64,000 bases of DNA from a bacterium (GTDB lineage Bacteria > Zhuqueibacterota > Zhuqueibacteria > Residuimicrobiales > Residuimicrobiaceae), in the NCBI GenBank assembly GCA_029565685.1, contig JAKQNR010000020.1:62001-126000 (forward strand), written 5' to 3'. The notes under the pieces are model-generated. The model saw only the letters and a list, made by a program, of their open reading frames with translations. It was not told where the DNA came from and did no database searches. Of this stretch, positions 17,407 through 26,283 are shown in pieces (within the stretch, counting starts at the first letter, position 1; each line of letters begins with the position of its first letter). Position numbers and translations under genes: made by a program.

Positions 17407-18357
17407 ATGAATGAACTGACAACGACCCGTCACAATGAGTTGATCGACCCGATCGTCCATGTCTGGGGCTGGGAGATTCCAGTCTACCTCTTCCTTGGCG
17501 GTCTGGTTGCTGGGATGATGATCATCGCTGGCTATTTTTTTATCAAGGGGCGGGACGAAGGCCATGAGTGCGTCTGCTACCAGGTACCGCTGATCGGTCT
17601 GTTCCTGCTCAGCCTAGGCATGCTCGCTCTTTTTCTCGACCTTGAACACAAGGCCTATGTCTGGCGAGTTTATACCACCTTCAAGATCAAATCGCCCATG
17701 TCATGGGGATCCTGGATTCTGCTGTTGGTCTATCCGGCTTTGCTGGTTAATTTTCTCCTCAACGTCCCAGCCTGGATCGGTGATCGTCTTGCTTTCCTCA
17801 AGATCTGGTCGCAGAAGATTCTTGCTATAAAAAATATTAAACGTCATGTGGGCAAGGTCAATCTGGTGTTGGGCATCATGCTCGGCATCTATACCGGGAT
17901 CCTGCTCAGCAGCCTGGGCGCGAGACCGTTGTGGAACAGCGCCATTCTCGGTGTTCTTTTTCTGGTTTCGGGGCTATCGACCGCCTCGGCCTTAGTGCAC
18001 ATGATAGCCAGGGACCGGGCGGAGAGCGAGATGCTGGCACGGGCGGACAATCTTTTCCTCACCATCGAGCTCTTTGTTTTCGCCCTCTTTTTCATCGCCC
18101 TGCTTAGCTCGACCGAGGTGCAAATTCAGTCGGCCATGCTGCTGCTGACCGGGCCTTTTGCGGCCGTATTCTGGGTCTTTGTAATCCTGATGGGCATACT
18201 CATTCCGCTCTTCATTCAAAATTTGTCCGTGAGCCACCGCATCAAGCACACACCGGTGGCGCCGATCATGGTGATTGTTGGAGGATTTGTCCTGCGCTTG
18301 GTCCTGGTGCAGGCCGGGCAGTACAGTCATTACTTGAATGCGCATTTCCTTAAATAA
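17407..18357 (+). CDS. psrC: NrfD/PsrC-type membrane subunit
   Basis: The 316-residue protein has about eight or nine membrane helices and the start WGWEIPVYLFLGGLVAGMM, typical of NrfD/PsrC proteins. This subunit anchors the complex and oxidises quinol at the membrane. The acidic and basic residues in LALFLDLEHKAYVWRVY match the loop near the quinol site of the family. The start is ATG 17407, with a GAGG eight bases upstream. It completes a PsrABC module; sulfur transport genes follow after 75 bases. Confidence 0.87.
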   Translation: MNELTTTRHNELIDPIVHVWGWEIPVYLFLGGLVAGMMIIAGYFFIKGRDEGHECVCYQVPLIGLFLLSLGMLALFLDLEHKAYVWRVYTTFKIKSPMSWGSWILLLVYPALLVNFLLNVPAWIGDRLAFLKIWSQKILAIKNIKRHVGKVNLVLGIMLGIYTGILLSSLGARPLWNSAILGVLFLVSGLSTASALVHMIARDRAESEMLARADNLFLTIELFVFALFFIALLSSTEVQIQSAMLLLTGPFAAVFWVFVILMGILIPLFIQNLSVSHRIKHTPVAPIMVIVGGFVLRLVLVQAGQYSHYLNAHFLK

Positions 18358-18432
18358 TTCATTCTCTGCTTGCTTTACTAATTCATCGCATTCCAAAACT
18401 TGAATTACCGTTCATGCTTGGAGGGAAAATCT

Positions 18433-18975
18433 ATGACCTCACCGCAACAGGCGGATGGATTTGCGCCTAAACCCTATTGGAACCCCTATCTTTCGGGTAT
18501 CGGCCTGGGGCTTGTGCTTTTGGCCGCATTTGTGATCATGGGCCGTGGCCTGGGAGCTTCCGGCGCCTTTTCCTCTGTCGTCGCTTATGGCGTACAAAAG
18601 GTCGCACCAGAGCACGCCAATGCCAACGCTTTTTACGCCGAATACCTGGGCGATGGCACCGCCAATCCTCTAAAGGACTGGCTTGTATTTGAGGTGATCG
18701 GTGTCTTTTTGGGAGGCTTTATCTCGGGAAAAATTGGCAACCGGGTTAAAGGAAAGATTGAGAAAGGCCCGCGCATCAGCAGCCGCAGCCGGCTAATCTA
18801 TGCCTTCCTGGGCGGCGGATTGATGGCTATCGGCGCCAAGCTGGCCCGCGGCTGCACCAGCGGCCAGGCTCTTACCGGCGGCGCTTTGCTCAACCTGGGC
18901 AGCTGGGCTTTCATGATTTCGGTCTTTATTGGCGGCTATGCTTTTGCCTACATAATGAGGAGGCAGTGGACATGA
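18433..18975 (+). CDS. YeeE/YedE-family sulfur transporter, first half-size protein
   Basis: The 180-residue membrane protein has the family pattern LARGCTSGQALTGGALLNLG with Cys141. In the fused YeeE/YedE (TsuA) proteins, such conserved cysteines line a path for thiosulfate uptake; here the two halves are separate genes, as in PmpA/PmpB-type pairs. ATG at 18433 has TTGGAGGG upstream. Its end overlaps the second half (ATGA), so the two are made together. Its location after the PsrC-like gene points to import of thiosulfate or sulfane sulfur linked to the reductase. Confidence 0.82.
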   Translation: MTSPQQADGFAPKPYWNPYLSGIGLGLVLLAAFVIMGRGLGASGAFSSVVAYGVQKVAPEHANANAFYAEYLGDGTANPLKDWLVFEVIGVFLGGFISGKIGNRVKGKIEKGPRISSRSRLIYAFLGGGLMAIGAKLARGCTSGQALTGGALLNLGSWAFMISVFIGGYAFAYIMRRQWT

Positions 18976-19568
18976 GTGCACCCTTTTATAAATATGGTCT
19001 TTTCAATGACGAGGTCAGCCTGATTGTCGCCGTCTTTATCGGCCTAGGCTTCGGCTTCTTTTTAGAACGTGCCGGTTTCGGCAACGGACGCAAGCTGGCC
19101 GCCCAGTTCTATTTCACGGATATGACGGTGTTGAAAGTGATGTTCACCGCCATTGTCACGGCGATGGTCGGGGTTTATTATCTCTCAATCTTCGGATTCC
19201 TTGACCTGTCGCTGGTGTATGTCACTCCTACCAATCTGGTCCCGCAGATCACCGGCGGACTGATCCTCGGCATCGGATTTGTGATCGGCGGCTACTGTCC
19301 AGGCACAGCCTGTGTCTCCGCCTCAACCGGTCGTTATGACGGCTGGGCCTACGTGGCGGGACTTTTCGCCGGCATCCTCTTTTTTGGCGAGGTTTTCCAC
19401 CTGTTTGAGAAATTTTATACTTCAACCGCCATGGGCAAGGTAACCCTGCCGCAGTTGTTCCATTTGCCGTACGGATTAATGGTTTTTCTGGTCTGCATCA
19501 TGGCGCTCGGCGCTTTCGCCGCCGCCGAGTGGGGCGAAAAAAAGATGGCCGCCAAAAAGGAGGACTAG
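18972..19568 (+). CDS. YeeE/YedE-family sulfur transporter, second half-size protein
   Basis: The 198-residue protein has about five helices and the motif GGYCPGTACVSASTGRYDGW, with Cys109 and Cys113, plus GFFLERAGFGNGRKLAAQFYF near the start, both usual in YeeE/YedE proteins. ATG at 18972 has AGGAGG eight bases upstream and overlaps the stop of the first half. It is expected to form the transporter with the preceding protein. The rhodanese gene begins five bases downstream. Confidence 0.83.
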   Translation: MSAPFYKYGLFNDEVSLIVAVFIGLGFGFFLERAGFGNGRKLAAQFYFTDMTVLKVMFTAIVTAMVGVYYLSIFGFLDLSLVYVTPTNLVPQITGGLILGIGFVIGGYCPGTACVSASTGRYDGWAYVAGLFAGILFFGEVFHLFEKFYTSTAMGKVTLPQLFHLPYGLMVFLVCIMALGAFAAAEWGEKKMAAKKED

Positions 19569-19573
19569 TGACC

Positions 19574-20233
19574 ATGAAATGGTATGAATCATTCAGGAAG
19601 ATGAGTTTGAACCATAAGCTCGCGTTGGCTCTTTTCCTGTTCGGTTTCATCGCCCTTTTTGCGGGTGATCCCTATGGCGGCGCCAGAACCGAAATCAATA
19701 CTAAAGAAATGGCCCTCATCGTGGAAAAGCAGGTCGATCACGTATCGGCGGTAGAGCTGGCCGATTGGATCATCAAAAACAGGGCGGATTACCGCCTCGT
19801 CGATCTGCGCACGGAAAAAGAGTTCGCAGAATATGCAATTCCGACCGCAGAGAACATCCCACTGACCGGGCTGACCGATGCCGGCTTACAGCGCAATGAA
19901 AAGATTATACTATATTCGGAGGGCGGTATTCATTCTGCCCAGGCCTGGTTTCTGCTGAAAGCTAAAGGATACAAATCGGTTTATATGCTCTTTGGCGGAT
20001 TGGATGAGTGGAAGGACCAGGTTCTTTTTCCGACTCAGCCTGAGAATCCCTCCCCCGAGCAATTGGCTGTCTTTGCCAAAGCCAAAGAGGTAAGCAAATA
20101 TTTTGGCGGTACTCCGCAGACAGGAGCAGAATCTGCGGTTACCCGGCCGCAATCGGCGATGCCCAAGCTGAGCTTGCCTACGGGAGGTGTAGGAACCCAA
20201 AGACCTCGGGCTAAAAAGAAGGAAGGTTGCTGA
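19574..20233 (+). CDS. Membrane-anchored rhodanese-like protein lacking the active-site Cys, with a C-terminal Cys
   Basis: The 219-residue protein has one N-terminal helix (about 15-31) and a single rhodanese domain (about 57-150). The active-site loop reads YSEGGIHS: Ser115 stands where the persulfide-carrying Cys normally is. The only cysteine in the whole protein is the very last residue, Cys219, at the end of a flexible, basic tail (KKKEGC). ATG at 19574 has AAGGAGG ten bases upstream. It ends the sulfur operon. Classical sulfurtransferase chemistry at Ser115 is not expected; the tail Cys could carry sulfane sulfur, which is inference. Confidence 0.82.
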   Translation: MKWYESFRKMSLNHKLALALFLFGFIALFAGDPYGGARTEINTKEMALIVEKQVDHVSAVELADWIIKNRADYRLVDLRTEKEFAEYAIPTAENIPLTGLTDAGLQRNEKIILYSEGGIHSAQAWFLLKAKGYKSVYMLFGGLDEWKDQVLFPTQPENPSPEQLAVFAKAKEVSKYFGGTPQTGAESAVTRPQSAMPKLSLPTGGVGTQRPRAKKKEGC

Positions 20234-20373
20234 CGCGCAAGTTGGCAGGCAATAATAAAATAGTCCTTTCTGCAGGCTAGGCATCAGACGCTTGGGAACG
20301 CGGTAGGGATCCCCTTGAAGATTGTTGCGACAACTTATAATGGTGCGTATAACCCTTTCGGTCTGTAGATTTT

Positions 20374-21411
20374 TTATTCGGCTTTACTATTGATCATCTC
20401 CTCGACCTGGCTGATGGCCTGAAGTATCTTTTCCTGATACGCCGGCAGAGTGAAAAACCACGGCGCCATCAGAAAGCCTTTCAGCCGGTTCGCTGTCAAA
20501 TTTTTTCGGCAGAAGGAGACGGTGCCTTTCAAGTTAACGTCTGTGCTCCAGTTCGATCCAGTGGGCACCTGATCGAATCCCGCCTGGTCCAGATCCAGAT
20601 AGGCCTGGACGTATTTCACTTTAGCCGGGTTTAAGTCAGCGCCATAATACCAGTTGCTCTGCAGCACCGACTTGGGCATGCGACGGAGGAACTCTTCCGG
20701 GTGATTCCAGTAATAGTCGGACCAGATCCATGGCCGAACGCCCCGGTTTTCCACCTGGCGGACGAAAAAGAAAAAGTCGTGCCACCATAGTTCTCCCTGG
20801 CGAATCACCGCATAGCTGTACTTGGATTGATGTCCGGCCGTTTCCTCATCATAACCGAGATGGAAAAAGCGGGGCGTGTCAAAAATCTCGCACACCTCAC
20901 GGATCAAATCAGCGCACACTTTGTAATACGCAGCAGTGGAGACCTGCCGGCTGTACTCCTTTAACCAGGTGTCGTGGGCGGTGGAAAAGTTCAGTTTTGG
21001 GATCGGTTCCAGACCCATGGCGCGCAGCCGTTGGAGTTCTTTGCGAAACCGCCCGATGGGCCAGGAACCCTTGACCGAAAGCTCTGGATGGGTTTTATAG
21101 TGCAAGCCTTCGCCGATATCGATGACGATAAGGTTCATGCCGGCGGCCTGCATTCGGCCGGTGAGCGCCTGCCAGACGGATTCGTCAAAGCGCAGGTGAT
21201 CGGCCTGGCACACCAGGTGCAATTCATCCGGTCTGAACGCGCCCCAGCTGTCGACCGGGATATCGGACCACATGTTTACGCCCAGGTGCAGCAGCATGCC
21301 CCACCACAATCCCGGCGCCGCTTGCACGGGGGCGGTTGCAGCCGGCAGGGAGGCGGTCACGGCCGCCGCCGCACTTGCTTTGATAAACTCACGCCGCGAT
21401 AAATGAATCAC
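20374..21411 (-). CDS. Tat-exported glycoside-hydrolase-like protein
   Basis: The 345-residue protein starts with a twin-arginine signal (SRREFIKASAAAAV). GTG at 21411 has GGAGGA seven bases upstream; ATG 21435 would place the site inside the gene. The mature part looks like a TIM-barrel glycosidase: LIVIDIGEGLHY, PKLNFSTAHDTW, FFHLGYDEETAGH and WIWSDYYW resemble strand ends in GH20-like barrels, with the Asp-Glu pair in GYDEE as catalytic candidate. The family is not certain. It converges with the rhodanese gene; no strong terminator hairpin lies between them. Confidence 0.65.
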   Translation of the reverse strand: MIHLSRREFIKASAAAAVTASLPAATAPVQAAPGLWWGMLLHLGVNMWSDIPVDSWGAFRPDELHLVCQADHLRFDESVWQALTGRMQAAGMNLIVIDIGEGLHYKTHPELSVKGSWPIGRFRKELQRLRAMGLEPIPKLNFSTAHDTWLKEYSRQVSTAAYYKVCADLIREVCEIFDTPRFFHLGYDEETAGHQSKYSYAVIRQGELWWHDFFFFVRQVENRGVRPWIWSDYYWNHPEEFLRRMPKSVLQSNWYYGADLNPAKVKYVQAYLDLDQAGFDQVPTGSNWSTDVNLKGTVSFCRKNLTANRLKGFLMAPWFFTLPAYQEKILQAISQVEEMINSKAE

Positions 21412-22011
21412 CGTTAATTCCTCCGGACGGAACATTTCATTCGTTTTTTCGTTGAGCCAGGTTGTCCTTGCTGATGCTCGTGCAGGTAATCTCGTTTCCG
21501 GGCTATCTCCCTCAGCTGTGGCACTCTTCAGACTGCGGCAACAGCCATTGCTTTCACCAACGCAGGCCGATCTCTACATTCTGGCAGGCGCGTTGCAGCG
21601 GGGTTGAATGACCATCGTAGCGCCTGTTGGTCTAATTAAGCATTTCGGCATTGATTCGCAAGCAGAATTTGAGCGGCGGGGCGGAGAGAGCCGTGCTGCC
21701 GCGTCCGCTGCTTTCGGATTCTGGCCGGCGGTTGGCTGTGAAGCCTGCTTTACCAGCCATGCTGGAACTTTTCAATGTCCAGCTGCAGCTGATTGAGCAG
21801 ATTTTCTTCGCTTACTTTCTGCTTGATTTTATAGAGTGGATTGGCTATTATAGCTTTCAGCCAATGAGGGCAAGGGGTTGTGGCGTGTTCCGGAGGGCAG
21901 AAGCCGCTGGCTGTTATTTGAGGAATGACCTTCCATAAGACAATGTATGCCTTCCGCATTGTGAAAATAGCACATCCCGATCACGATCTCCTAACGGTTT
22001 GAGGCGGTTCT
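21412..22011. other. Intergenic region between divergent genes
   Basis: About 600 bases with no convincing gene. Short frames here lack a ribosome site and any protein pattern I recognise. It must contain promoters for the Tat-exported protein and the downstream small secreted protein. Confidence 0.4.
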
Positions 22012-22572
22012 ATGGCTCGACGATTGATTCTCCTGGCACTTGGTTTTTTGTCGGCAGGCGCCTCCACTGCGGTGAGTCAGGGAAAAGACATCGTCGGCTA
22101 TTACTTGGCCATGCCCGGCGATTATTTCGCCTGCGAGGCGGGGGTATTCACCGACTCGGAGACCTTCCGGCTGCAAGCCATTCAGCATAAAAATATAAAG
22201 AATGGTTATCTGCTGGCGCATATTGACCATGGCATGCGTTATTCCATTGAAGTGGCTCTTTTCAAAGATCGGCTCCGTGGTCGGGATGTCATCGCTGTTT
22301 CCATCGACTGCGGCGCCGGATGCATGTGCAACGAATTCAAACTGCTGGCGTTCGCAACGGACGGTTCCTGGCAGATCCTCGACGATCTCTTGCCGGTCCG
22401 CCAGATGGAACAGGCTATGAAAAAGCTTGAGCAGGAGGTCGGCGCAGAGATCTCGGCGGTCTATAAACTGCCCGAGTTTGGAACCACAATTCGTACGCTG
22501 GACTCGGCATCAGGCGCTCTTTTGTACCAGCTGGTTTGGCGGAATGGCGCATTTCATCTGCAAGAGAGATGA
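22012..22572 (+). CDS. Small secreted protein of unknown function
   Basis: The 186-residue protein has an N-terminal signal peptide (ARRLILLALGFLSAGAST) and a mature domain of about 160 residues that I do not recognise. It contains DCGAGCMCNEF, a short cluster of cysteines that could form disulfides or bind metal. The last third has alternating hydrophobic residues suggesting a beta domain. It stands alone between intergenic stretches; the next gene starts 225 bases on. Confidence 0.6.
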   Translation: MARRLILLALGFLSAGASTAVSQGKDIVGYYLAMPGDYFACEAGVFTDSETFRLQAIQHKNIKNGYLLAHIDHGMRYSIEVALFKDRLRGRDVIAVSIDCGAGCMCNEFKLLAFATDGSWQILDDLLPVRQMEQAMKKLEQEVGAEISAVYKLPEFGTTIRTLDSASGALLYQLVWRNGAFHLQER

Positions 22573-22797
22573 CTTTTGCGCCGGTTCCTGGCAGAGTGAG
22601 TAAGTGCCGCATGGCGCCTAGTCCGTCCTTGTCTATTGATATAAAAGCATTTTTCTAAAAGCATAGGCAAAGTGTGACGGACAAAGATGCGGCGCCGCTC
22701 ATGAGTATCGGCGCGGCCTGAGCGCGATGCTTTATCGAGAGATGCGCCGTCTGTTCCGGCGCAGGCAGGTTTATATTGGCATAGGGAAGAAAGTAAA

Positions 22798-23958
22798 ATG
22801 TTCAACAAGAGTATGGCACTGGCGGTCTGTTTTCTTTTATTTCTGGGATGCAGTGAACGCGATGAGGGCGGACTCTATCGCCTTAGAACTCTCGTCAGCC
22901 GCAGCGCCACGATGGAAAATCCAACCGCTCAGCCCGGCCGGGGCGGCATGAGCGGCAACGGATTGAAAGCCAGTCCGGCGATAAAGCTGTTCAAGGCCGG
23001 CGCTGTCGCGACCCTTTTAGATCAAAAAGGTCCGGGCATGATTCGGCACATCTGGTGTACGGCGTCCTCCATCGAGCCCAGGGTGCTGCGCAATTTAATT
23101 CTAAGGATGTACTGGGAATCTGAAACGATCCCTGCCGTGGAGGTCCCGTTGTCGGATTTTTTCGGCCTTGCTCATGGGGCTGTGGCGCCGATGTATTCGG
23201 ATCTGGTCAGCGCTCAAACCGGACGCGGCTATAACTGCTTCATCCCCATGCCCTTTGCCGACAAAGCCCGCATCACCATCGCCAATGAGAGCGATGAGGA
23301 TCTTGACTGGTTTTTTTACCAGATCGATTTTACCCTCGGCGATCGAGTCACGGATGAGGACGGCCGGTTTCACGCCTCTTTCAACCGGGAAAATCCGACG
23401 GTGTACGGCAGGGATTTCGTCATCCTCGAGGTGGCGAACGCCAGAGGAAAATACCTCGGCTGCGTGCTGGGCGTGCGGCCCCTTTCCCCGGGCTGGTGGG
23501 GGGAGGGAGAAGTCAAGATGTACATCGACGGGGACGATGCATACCCGACTATTTGCGGGACTGGACTGGAAGACTATATCGGGGCGGCATGGGGGCTCGT
23601 GGAACATGGCACGCCTACCCAAGGGGCTCCACTGGTCCGCCCTCCATTTAATTCGCTGTACCGGTTTCACATTTACGACCCGATCTATTTTCAGAAAAAC
23701 ATCAAGGTCACGGTGCAGCAAATGGGCAACGGTAAAAAGTCGCTCCTGCAACCGGTCTATGGCGACACGCTGATCTTTGGCTACAAGAACCATCCACGCC
23801 GCAGCCCGGATGACATTTATTATCTTCGTTCCGACGATGTCAGTTGCGCCGCCTTCTGGTACCAGTACCCGGTGAACCGCCGCCGCATGGCTTTGCCGTC
23901 CAAAGAGGTCCGCAGCGCAAATCTCTATAAGGAAAAAGCCGAGCCGGCCAAAGAATAG
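22798..23958 (+). CDS. DUF2961 / GH172-type glycoside hydrolase, lipoprotein
   Basis: The 386-residue protein has a lipoprotein signal (LLFLGC, Cys18) and the conserved DUF2961 blocks: GPGMIRHIWCT, EVPLSDFFGLAHG, WWGEGEVKMYIDGDD and GTGLEDYIG. DUF2961 is family GH172, which includes alpha-D-arabinofuranosidase and difructose-dianhydride enzymes; its catalytic acids lie in the GEVK and LED regions. Start is ATG 22798 with GGGAAG upstream. The length is close to family members. A GH127-type arabinofuranosidase lies 3 kb downstream, so arabinose-containing glycans are a fair guess for the substrate. Confidence 0.8.
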   Translation: MFNKSMALAVCFLLFLGCSERDEGGLYRLRTLVSRSATMENPTAQPGRGGMSGNGLKASPAIKLFKAGAVATLLDQKGPGMIRHIWCTASSIEPRVLRNLILRMYWESETIPAVEVPLSDFFGLAHGAVAPMYSDLVSAQTGRGYNCFIPMPFADKARITIANESDEDLDWFFYQIDFTLGDRVTDEDGRFHASFNRENPTVYGRDFVILEVANARGKYLGCVLGVRPLSPGWWGEGEVKMYIDGDDAYPTICGTGLEDYIGAAWGLVEHGTPTQGAPLVRPPFNSLYRFHIYDPIYFQKNIKVTVQQMGNGKKSLLQPVYGDTLIFGYKNHPRRSPDDIYYLRSDDVSCAAFWYQYPVNRRRMALPSKEVRSANLYKEKAEPAKE

Positions 23959-23998
23959 TCTTCCGGCGCTTTCTTTGTTGTCGCGGGGGTGAGCGAAA

Positions 23999-24121
23999 AT
24001 GCCGAAAAACTCTTGCTATTATTACGACAGCGTGCATTTCAGCAAGGACGGCGCCCGCGCGGTCGCGGCCATCGTATGTGCGGATCTGCAAGCGCACTGG
24101 AAGGCTGCCGAAAAGCCTTGA
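23999..24121 (+). pseudogene. C-terminal remnant of an SGNH/GDSL hydrolase
   Basis: A 40-codon frame ends in a sequence containing YYDSVHFSKDGARAVAA, which matches the last block of SGNH/GDSL esterases, where the Asp and His of DSVH complete the catalytic triad. A stop codon precedes it and the rest of the enzyme is missing. SGNH hydrolases are often found beside carbamoyltransferase/SxtJ genes, so this may be what is left of such a partner after deletion. Confidence 0.45.
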
Positions 24122-24221
24122 TCAGAAAGAAAATTTGTTTATCTTACTGAAGACGATGCCCGCGTGCCAGCGACGCGCGGAACAGCACTCCTTCGCTCCA
24201 TTCGCCGAAAACAGGATTTCT

Positions 24222-26087
24222 ATGAGCGCCCTTTTAGGCATCTCTGCGTTTTATCACGATGCAGCCGCGGCTTTGATTCAGGACGGCCGTATCGTCGCTG
24301 CTGCGCAAGAAGAACGTTTCACGCGTAAAAAGCATACGCCCGAGTTTCCGGCTCATGCGATCAAATACTGTCTGGAAGAATCGGGACTGGCACTTGATGA
24401 ATTGAGCGCCGTGGTTTTTTACGACAAGCCGCTGCTCAAGTTTGAACGCCTGCTGGAAACCTATTACCAATTTGCGCCCAGGGGATTGCGCTCCTTTCTC
24501 GCCGCGATGCCTGTATGGATCAGAGAAAAAATGTTTCTGAAAAAAATGCTGCATGACGGTTTGGCGCAGATTGAAAAATACGATAGAAAAAAGTGCAAGT
24601 TATTGTTTCCCGCGCACCACTTGTCCCATGCGGCCAGCGCATTTTATCCATCGCCTTATTCGGAAGCGGCCATCCTAACCATTGACGGCGTCGGCGAATG
24701 GGCCACTGCTTCCATCAGCCACGGCAAAGGCCGTCGGATCACCCTGCTGAAGGAATTGCGATTTCCTCATTCCGTCGGACTGTTGTATTCCGCCTTTACC
24801 TATTACCTGGGATTCCGGGTCAATTCGGGAGAGTACAAGTTGATGGGGTTGGCGCCCTATGGAAATCCCGATGCGGAGCAGACCCGCACCTACATCCGTA
24901 TAATCAAGCAGCATCTGGTGACGGTGCGCGAGGATGGATCGATCCGGCTGAATCAGGATTATTTCAACTATGCGACCGGCCTGTCTATGGTCAAAGAGAA
25001 AAAATGGCAGTCGCTGTTCGGATTTCCCGTACTGGCGCCCGGGGGCGAACTGGAACAAGCGCATTGCAATCTGGCCTATGCGATCCAACAGGTCACTGAA
25101 GAGATCGTGTTCAAGATGGCCGCAGAGGCCAAACGGATCACCGCTGCCGATTATCTCTGCCTGGCCGGGGGAGTGGCCCTCAACTGTGTGGCCAACGGTA
25201 AACTGCTTAAACAGGGACTGTTCAAAGAGATTTATATCCAGCCGGCGGCAGGCGATGCCGGCGGCGCCCTGGGCGCTGCGCTGGCCGCTCATCATCTTTA
25301 TTTTGAGCAAGAACGGAATCCGACGCTGGAGGGCGATGCCATGCGGGGGGCGTATTGGGGACCGGAATTTTCCGACAAAGAGGCGCTCCTTGCCTTTAAA
25401 AGACACAAAGCGGCCTATCAGCGGATGGATTCCTTTGATCAGCTTTGCCGGACCGTGGCCGATCTCCTCGAACAGGGCCATGTGATCGGCTGGTTCCAGG
25501 GCCGAATGGAATACGGCCCTCGGGCGCTTGGCAATCGCAGCATTCTGGGCGATGCGCGAAATCCGGAGATGCAGAAAAAATTGAATTTGAAGATCAAGTA
25601 CCGCGAGGGATTCAGGCCCTTTGCGCCCGCGGTGTTGTATGAGGATGCGAACGAATATTTCGATCTGCCGGCGCCCTCCCCCTATATGCTGCTGATCGCC
25701 GACGTGCGGGAAGAGAGACGAATAAAGCTGCCCGACCGCTTTCACGAGATGGATCTGTGGGAAAAGCTGTACCATGAACGCAGCGATGTGCCGGCGGTCA
25801 CCCATTTGGATTTTTCCGCGCGCGTTCAGACCGTCCATCGAGAGACGAATCCACGATTCTGGCAGCTTATCGCTTCGTTCAAGGAAAAAACAGGGTACGG
25901 CTTGTTGGTGAATACCAGTTTTAATGTGCGCGGCGAGCCCATGGTCTGTACGCCGGACGATGCCTATCGATGCTTTATGCGGACTGAGATGGATGAACTG
26001 GTGGTGAACGATTTTATCCTGAAAAAAACGGATCAGCCCGACTGGCAAAACCGGTCCAAGTGGATGGAAGCATTTCAATCCGATTGA
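24222..26087 (+). CDS. Carbamoyltransferase (NodU/CmcH/SxtI-like)
   Basis: The 621-residue protein has the HSP70/ASKHA-like N-terminal domain (LGISAFYHDAAAALIQDG), a metal-site HxxxH in HHLSHAASAF, and LAGGVALNCVANG. The C-terminal YrdC-like carbamoyl-transfer part includes GRMEYGPRALGNRSILGD. The family moves a carbamoyl group from carbamoyl phosphate to hydroxyls of sugars or natural products. ATG at 24222 has AGGA upstream; the in-frame upstream ATGs lack family homology. It is followed by DUF5989 and SxtJ-like genes, the usual trio. The acceptor here is probably a cell-surface glycan. Confidence 0.85.
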   Translation: MSALLGISAFYHDAAAALIQDGRIVAAAQEERFTRKKHTPEFPAHAIKYCLEESGLALDELSAVVFYDKPLLKFERLLETYYQFAPRGLRSFLAAMPVWIREKMFLKKMLHDGLAQIEKYDRKKCKLLFPAHHLSHAASAFYPSPYSEAAILTIDGVGEWATASISHGKGRRITLLKELRFPHSVGLLYSAFTYYLGFRVNSGEYKLMGLAPYGNPDAEQTRTYIRIIKQHLVTVREDGSIRLNQDYFNYATGLSMVKEKKWQSLFGFPVLAPGGELEQAHCNLAYAIQQVTEEIVFKMAAEAKRITAADYLCLAGGVALNCVANGKLLKQGLFKEIYIQPAAGDAGGALGAALAAHHLYFEQERNPTLEGDAMRGAYWGPEFSDKEALLAFKRHKAAYQRMDSFDQLCRTVADLLEQGHVIGWFQGRMEYGPRALGNRSILGDARNPEMQKKLNLKIKYREGFRPFAPAVLYEDANEYFDLPAPSPYMLLIADVREERRIKLPDRFHEMDLWEKLYHERSDVPAVTHLDFSARVQTVHRETNPRFWQLIASFKEKTGYGLLVNTSFNVRGEPMVCTPDDAYRCFMRTEMDELVVNDFILKKTDQPDWQNRSKWMEAFQSD

Positions 26088-26118
26088 AGGGTGGGCGAAC
26101 AGGGAAAGGAAGCGATAC

Positions 26119-26268
26119 ATGGAGTTCTTGAAAGATCTTTGGCTTTTTATGAAGGAGCGGAAAAAATTCTGGCTGGCGCCGATCATCATTCTGTTGCTGC
26201 TCCTGGGTTTGTTGATCGTGTTCGGCAGCGGCACGGCCATCGCCCCCTTTATCTACACTCTGTTTTAA
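26119..26268 (+). CDS. DUF5989-type small membrane protein
   Basis: This 49-residue protein reads as a charged start (MEFLKDLWLFMKERKKFW) followed by one long hydrophobic helix and ends in APFIYTLF. That is the pattern of the DUF5989 mini-proteins that lie between carbamoyltransferase and SxtJ genes. AAAGGA is upstream. It probably acts with the SxtJ-like protein at the membrane; its function is unknown. Confidence 0.72.
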   Translation: MEFLKDLWLFMKERKKFWLAPIIILLLLLGLLIVFGSGTAIAPFIYTLF

Positions 26269-26283
26269 ACCGGAACCTGCGCC

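Noticed and set aside
24675-26240. 521-codon open frame on the minus strand
   Set aside because: It lies antisense to the carbamoyltransferase, which has conserved motifs throughout; the antisense product shows no recognisable features.
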